This document shows positions 6,008-9,157 of a stretch of DNA of 9,157 bases, one piece after another. Origin of the DNA: Lentisphaerota bacterium (GTDB taxonomy: Bacteria; Verrucomicrobiota; Kiritimatiellia; JAAZAB01). Within the stretch, counting starts at the first letter, position 1, and every line of letters starts with the position of its first letter. Position numbers and translations under genes: made by a program. Under the pieces are notes generated by a model, which saw only the letters and a list, made by a program, of their open reading frames with translations, did not search any database and had not been told where the DNA came from. Location: assembly GCA_016199105.1 (NCBI GenBank), contig JACQHI010000439.1, forward strand, positions 1 through 9,157, in the 5' to 3' direction.

Positions 6008-6505
6008 ATGGACTCAGCCTTACTGTGTCAGTACATAAAATGGACCGTCATTATTGCAGGGGTTCTGTTTGTTCCCTTTCAGATATGGCAGATTAGGAAT
6101 TTATCAAGAATTGCATATCTGATGGATAAGGATGAATCGGTGATTTACGAAGAAAAAGATGTGCAATTTTATGCTCAAAGCGTTTTTGCAACGGGAACAA
6201 CTTCGGTGTTAATTACAAACAAGCGAATTGTCGAGACCCGTCGTGGATATACGGTGTTAACAAAATACCGTGAGCCTTGGATCCTATTTATAATGTGCAT
6301 ACCTGGCATGTGTCGAAACAAGGATCAAAGTCGAATATACATTGATGTCAGCAAACCCGGGGAAACAGTCTTGTCAATACGTGTTGGCTGGATGCCACTG
6401 TTCAGGACTAATGAGTTGCGTTATAAACTTAAAGGCACGAACGCTGGCGCAGTTCTGCGCAATTGTTTCCGCGTTAAGGGCGTGTATTCCGAAGGATCAA
6501 GGTGA
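6008..6505 (+). CDS. One-helix membrane protein with PH-like domain (165 aa)
   Basis: The product has one N-terminal transmembrane helix (about residues 11-27, WTVIIAGVLFVPFQIW) followed by a soluble domain. Within it DESVIYEEKDVQF, TSVLITNKRIVETRRG and a later RIYIDVSKPGETVLSIRVG recall the bacterial PH-like pattern, where a TNKR turn follows strand-rich sequence; that is a resemblance, not a firm assignment. A second hydrophobic patch, PWILFIMCIPGMC, lies near residue 96. The start is ATG 6008; the nearest purine-rich site, AAGGA, is about 13 nt upstream, so translation may be weak. The gene is visibly A/T-richer than its neighbours, with many AAA, TTA and ATT codons, consistent with recent acquisition. 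It stands alone, convergent with paralogue B. Function unknown. Confidence 0.75.
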   Translation: MDSALLCQYIKWTVIIAGVLFVPFQIWQIRNLSRIAYLMDKDESVIYEEKDVQFYAQSVFATGTTSVLITNKRIVETRRGYTVLTKYREPWILFIMCIPGMCRNKDQSRIYIDVSKPGETVLSIRVGWMPLFRTNELRYKLKGTNAGAVLRNCFRVKGVYSEGSR

Positions 6506-6630
6506 CAGTCCTTCGCACCTACCACCCACCATCCCCCTCCGCAAAGCTTTCCACCGTCGCCCTTTTGATTTCGCTCAGGGCTATGGTGGACAAGTCGACG
6601 GGACAACCCTAACACCTATCACCCACCACC
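6506..6630. repeat. CACCTAYCACCCACCA direct repeats around an FDFAQG-type repeat
   Basis: CACCTACCACCCACCA (6516-6531) and CACCTATCACCCACCA (6613-6628) are direct repeats with one difference. Between them lies TTTTGATTTCGCTCAGGGCT (6563-6582), which in one frame encodes FDFAQG, a signature of dispersed repeats seen in many environmental bacterial genomes. The stretch fills the gap between two converging genes. No clear terminator hairpin with a T-run is present for either. Confidence 0.5.
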
Positions 6631-8880
6631 TTATTTGCCTGTTACCGGCGCGATCTCGTAACCGATTTTCTTTTCCCCTTTAAGCGCCGCGGGCTTGTCG
6701 CCGCTCTCCAGCAGGTCAACCAGCACGTTCCGGCAGGTGGCGTGGCCGATGTAGGTGTCGGCCCAGTTCGCCGGTGAGAGCTTGACGCGGCGCGGGCTGT
6801 CGAACTTGATCTGCACGGCGCCGGTGAAGCGCGAGAGGCGCACGGCCTGGACTTTGGCGGTGAACTGATCGGTCGCCGGCGCCCACTTGCCGTCCGTCTG
6901 GAACTCGATCGCGGTCGGCACGGCCTTCGGCTGACGTTCGAGCTCGCGCAGGAAGACCGGCAGCACTTCGTACAACTCGGCGACCGTGTCCTTGCCGTCC
7001 CCGCTGACGGTCGTCTCGATATGCAGGGCCTTGTCGGTCACCGCGAATGCGCGGGTGTAATCGAGCCGGCCTTCGAGCGATTTATCCTTGCCCATGGTGA
7101 CGGCCGGGATTGTGCCGCTGACGGCAACCTTGCCGCCGTTCACGTCGTAAACGGCCTGGGGCTTCTGGCAGCGGGCGGAGGTGAAGACCTTCCCCGCGGC
7201 GGTGACGCCGCTGACGGCGTGGACGGGCCAGGTACGCCAGATCTCGGGTGTGTCGTGATTGGGAACCTTGTTGTTGGGGAACGCCATGCCTCCGCGCCGG
7301 CCCAGCAGGACCGTTCCGGCCTCTGGGGTCCAGAACGCCGAGAGACTGCCGCCGGAAAGGCCGTAGGGGCCGGTGAACTCGACATGGCCCTCGCCCTGGA
7401 ACTCGGAGACCGGGCCGGTGTGGACGATCACACCGAAGGCCGGCCGCTTGGCGATGAGGAAGACCTTCTCGAACGCTTCGGTGAAGGACCCGGCGCGCGC
7501 GAAAGGATACTTGAGGAGCGGCGAATTCTTCTTCTGGAGTTCCTCGCGATGGGCAAAATAACCCTTGGGATAGAAATCATAGGCGTAATTATTCATCGGG
7601 AAGTCGGGTGTACCGGGGTAGATCATCCAAGCCCAGGGCCCCGAAACGAGCCGCTGCAAATACTGATCGCCGGGGTAATCGCGAACCTGCGGCTCGAGCT
7701 TGGACACCGCCGTTTCCGGCGCGGCTTTGAGTTGATCGGCGGAGGGGAAACCGGCCTGGCAAACGGCGTCATCGGTGAGGAAAGAGGCGGCCACGGCACG
7801 GAAGGGCCAATCCCATTGGTCCATGACCACGTCGCCGGAAGTTCGGCCATTGAAGTGCGACGGGCCGACGAACGCGCCGTCAGGCTCGAGCAGAGCCAGG
7901 TAGCCGCGGAGCCGCCAGGATTTCTTGACGGCGTCCTGCACAAAGGGCCAGTCGGGCGCGGCCAGGGCAAGCCAGGTGCCCCAGTAGAGGCTCAGACCGT
8001 TGTAGCCCGTGTCAGGGCAGCCCTGGTCGGGAAAGTAGCCGGCGGGGTTGTAATACCACTCGTCGGAAAAGACGCGTCTGGCATAGGCCTCGGCCATCTT
8101 GAGGGATTCGGAGTCCTTCATGGCGTCGGCGGTCAGGCGCATGCCCAGGACGGTGCAGATGTCGAAGTACGGTTCATCGCCCCGGGGACCCCAGGTGGTG
8201 ACGCGCTGCATCATCTTCTTGAGGCAGGCCTCGAAGGCGGTCCGCGCCTCGGCGGGAATGACGTCCTTGACGGCGGCGTAGGTGTAGCCGTAGGCGACCA
8301 GTTGCGGACCGAACCAGTCGGACCGGGTGTCCTTCGGGGCGGTGGAGTGCTCCTGGAGATCGTCGGTCATCAGCATGAGGACGGTGGTCGTCACGAAAGC
8401 CCTGAGTTTCAGGGCCCGCGAACCATAATAAGGATTGCCCTTGTAATTCCAGTTCGCCAGCCACGCCGTGGGTTCGGGCCAGATGGCGGGGCGCAGGCCA
8501 CCCTGCGTGGCGTCTTCGATGGTGGCGAGGGTGAACTGCGAGGCCGGAAGGTTGGCGCCGGCGGCGTTGCGCGCGCCATGCGTGATCAGGCCGACGCGGG
8601 GGAAGTCGAGGTTCAGAAGCCAGGTCCGATAGAGGTCGTCGGGTTTGTCGATCGGAACCGTCTTGGGCGGCTCCTTGACCCCGTGCTCGAAGTCCTTCTC
8701 CGTCAGCGAGCCCATGAATTTGCACAGTTGCTGCTGGTAGTCGTGCTCACGCGGGAGCGATCCTTTCGCCCTCGCGACGGCCGCCGGCGAAGCCGCATTG
8801 GTGGCGGTGGTTTTGTCGGGTTCCCCATATCCCCTGAAGCCCAGCAGCAACAGTACGATCGCCCACACGCATTGTTTCAT
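6631..8880 (-). CDS. Secreted protein of unrecognised family, paralogue B (749 aa)
   Basis: This is the full-length paralogue of the 430-2673 product and is also unnamed. The start is ATG 8880 with AGGAG 7 nt upstream; MKQCVWAIVLLLLGFRGYG is a signal peptide, probably cut after residue 19. An in-frame ATG 108 nt further up would put hydrophilic sequence before the signal. Shared landmarks: LTEKDFEHGV (59-68), GNPYY.SRALKLRAFVT, GPSHFNGR, HTGPVSEF, GGSLSAFWTPEAGTVLLGRRGG, YTRAF with a following beta-rich stretch, and ESGDKPA..KGEKKIGYEIAPV at the end. The 3' ends match even at DNA level. The N-terminal spacer after the signal is seven residues longer and T/A/P-rich. The inferred fold (helical toroid then beta-sandwich) suggests carbohydrate-active function, unproven. 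Its promoter-like element matches that of paralogue A, but the leader is about 130 nt longer. Confidence 0.88.
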   Translation of the reverse strand: MKQCVWAIVLLLLGFRGYGEPDKTTATNAASPAAVARAKGSLPREHDYQQQLCKFMGSLTEKDFEHGVKEPPKTVPIDKPDDLYRTWLLNLDFPRVGLITHGARNAAGANLPASQFTLATIEDATQGGLRPAIWPEPTAWLANWNYKGNPYYGSRALKLRAFVTTTVLMLMTDDLQEHSTAPKDTRSDWFGPQLVAYGYTYAAVKDVIPAEARTAFEACLKKMMQRVTTWGPRGDEPYFDICTVLGMRLTADAMKDSESLKMAEAYARRVFSDEWYYNPAGYFPDQGCPDTGYNGLSLYWGTWLALAAPDWPFVQDAVKKSWRLRGYLALLEPDGAFVGPSHFNGRTSGDVVMDQWDWPFRAVAASFLTDDAVCQAGFPSADQLKAAPETAVSKLEPQVRDYPGDQYLQRLVSGPWAWMIYPGTPDFPMNNYAYDFYPKGYFAHREELQKKNSPLLKYPFARAGSFTEAFEKVFLIAKRPAFGVIVHTGPVSEFQGEGHVEFTGPYGLSGGSLSAFWTPEAGTVLLGRRGGMAFPNNKVPNHDTPEIWRTWPVHAVSGVTAAGKVFTSARCQKPQAVYDVNGGKVAVSGTIPAVTMGKDKSLEGRLDYTRAFAVTDKALHIETTVSGDGKDTVAELYEVLPVFLRELERQPKAVPTAIEFQTDGKWAPATDQFTAKVQAVRLSRFTGAVQIKFDSPRRVKLSPANWADTYIGHATCRNVLVDLLESGDKPAALKGEKKIGYEIAPVTGK

Positions 8881-9058
8881 GGTTCGCTCCTGTGTTTTCC
8901 CGATGGACCCACCGGTAATTCCAATTATGGCGCCTGAGCCGTCTAAGTCAGCCAGGAATGGCCGACGTACTCCCAGTAAGACAGGCATTCTTGCCTGTCA
9001 TTCGGAACATTGGCAGCCATACTGAGAATTGCTTTGGAACATCAGTGTTCCCTGGGTA
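8881..9058 (-). promoter_or_regulatory. Long 5' leader of paralogue B with three hairpins
   Basis: The leader is about 178 nt, against about 47 nt for paralogue A, while the gene-proximal 35 nt (ending AGGAGCGAACC) match. The extra part holds GTCAGCCA-GGAA-TGGCCGAC (8947-8966, 8-bp stem, one G/T wobble), GACAGGCA-TTCT-TGCCTGTC (8980-8999, perfect 8-bp stem) and GGAACA-TCAG-TGTTCC (9036-9051, perfect 6-bp stem). All three have 4-nt loops. The first two look like a palindromic repeat inserted into the leader. The third sits at the expected mRNA 5' end and could be a stabilising stem or a second operator. Confidence 0.55.
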
Positions 9059-9091
9059 GAAAGTGTTATAGAACACCGGCCCGGGGTCAAC
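9059..9091 (-). promoter_or_regulatory. Shared promoter/operator element, copy B
   Basis: This copy matches 2721-2753 at 32 of 33 bases. TTGACC lies at 9085-9090 (minus strand). The palindrome GTGTT-ATAG-AACAC lies at 9063-9076 and overlaps the TATAAC/TAACAC -10-like region. Resemblance continues upstream (AATTT...GCCGG) to about 9106, whereas downstream the two leaders diverge at once. Conservation of a non-coding block between diverged paralogues points to function in transcription control. Confidence 0.6.
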
Positions 9092-9116
9092 CTAATTTCG
9101 GCCGGCGATGCAATCG

Positions 9117-9136
9117 TAGGTCCCATCTCCCGTGAG
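9117..9136. repeat. Right arm of 20-bp perfect inverted repeat
   Basis: TAGGTCCCATCTCCCGTGAG is the exact reverse complement of 1-20. It lies just upstream of the promoter-like element of paralogue B. A further 21 bp follow before the window ends, with no visible feature. Confidence 0.6.
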
Positions 9137-9157
9137 GGACGTTGGCCCGCGTCTCAC

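Noticed and set aside
7021..8937. 638-codon plus-strand open frame opposite paralogue B
   Set aside because: Same reason: it mirrors the codon bias of the real minus-strand gene and shows no RBS or recognisable motif.

Overview
The window looks like accessory chromosome from a GC-rich, Gram-negative-type bacterium. Two large secreted proteins of unrecognised family, dense short palindromic intergenic repeats, GAYGCATAA- and FDFAQG-type simple repeats, and an AlbA_2/GHKL regulator next to a membrane-anchored winged-helix protein would fit the PVC superphylum, perhaps Kiritimatiellota or Lentisphaerota. That placement is inference from style; the window has no rRNA or marker gene.

Layout. The two outer thirds each hold one minus-strand gene for an exported protein of about 750 residues (430-2673 and 6631-8880). 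The two are clear paralogues. Each is preceded by the same 33-bp promoter-like element (one mismatch) containing a perfect GTGTT-N4-AACAC palindrome, so duplication included the control region and both copies probably answer to one regulator. Between them lies a plus-strand cassette: (i) a four-helix membrane protein with a C-terminal winged helix, interrupted by one in-frame amber codon (3067-3708); (ii) an array of five GAYGCATA repeats; (iii) an AlbA_2 + GHKL-type ATPase + winged-helix regulator with a GTG start (3835-5202); (iv) a 142-aa protein of unknown function with a basic tail, coupled by an ATGA overlap (5199-5627); (v) a 20-codon ORF, again starting in an ATGA overlap behind a strong ribosome binding site, which looks like the stub of a lost gene (5624-5686). 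After about 320 bp of palindrome-bearing non-coding DNA comes a separate AT-richer gene for a one-helix protein with a PH-like look (6008-6505).

Intergenic DNA is crowded with palindromes. A 117-bp imperfect inverted-repeat (REPIN/MITE-like) element lies downstream of the first paralogue (90-206). A related GAGGGACG hairpin pair (2832-2883) and a double hairpin (2777-2822) lie upstream of it. The leader of the second paralogue is about 130 nt longer than that of the first and carries three 4-nt-loop hairpins. A 20-bp perfect inverted repeat occurs at the two window ends (1-20 and 9117-9136).

How it may work together (inference): the paralogues are exported proteins, possibly of toroid plus beta-sandwich carbohydrate-active type, co-regulated through a shared operator. 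The central cassette is a regulatory unit with two winged-helix proteins whose DNA targets may lie in the window (GATGCATA array, GTGTT-N4-AACAC). No tRNA, rRNA, CRISPR array or recognisable transposase gene was seen.
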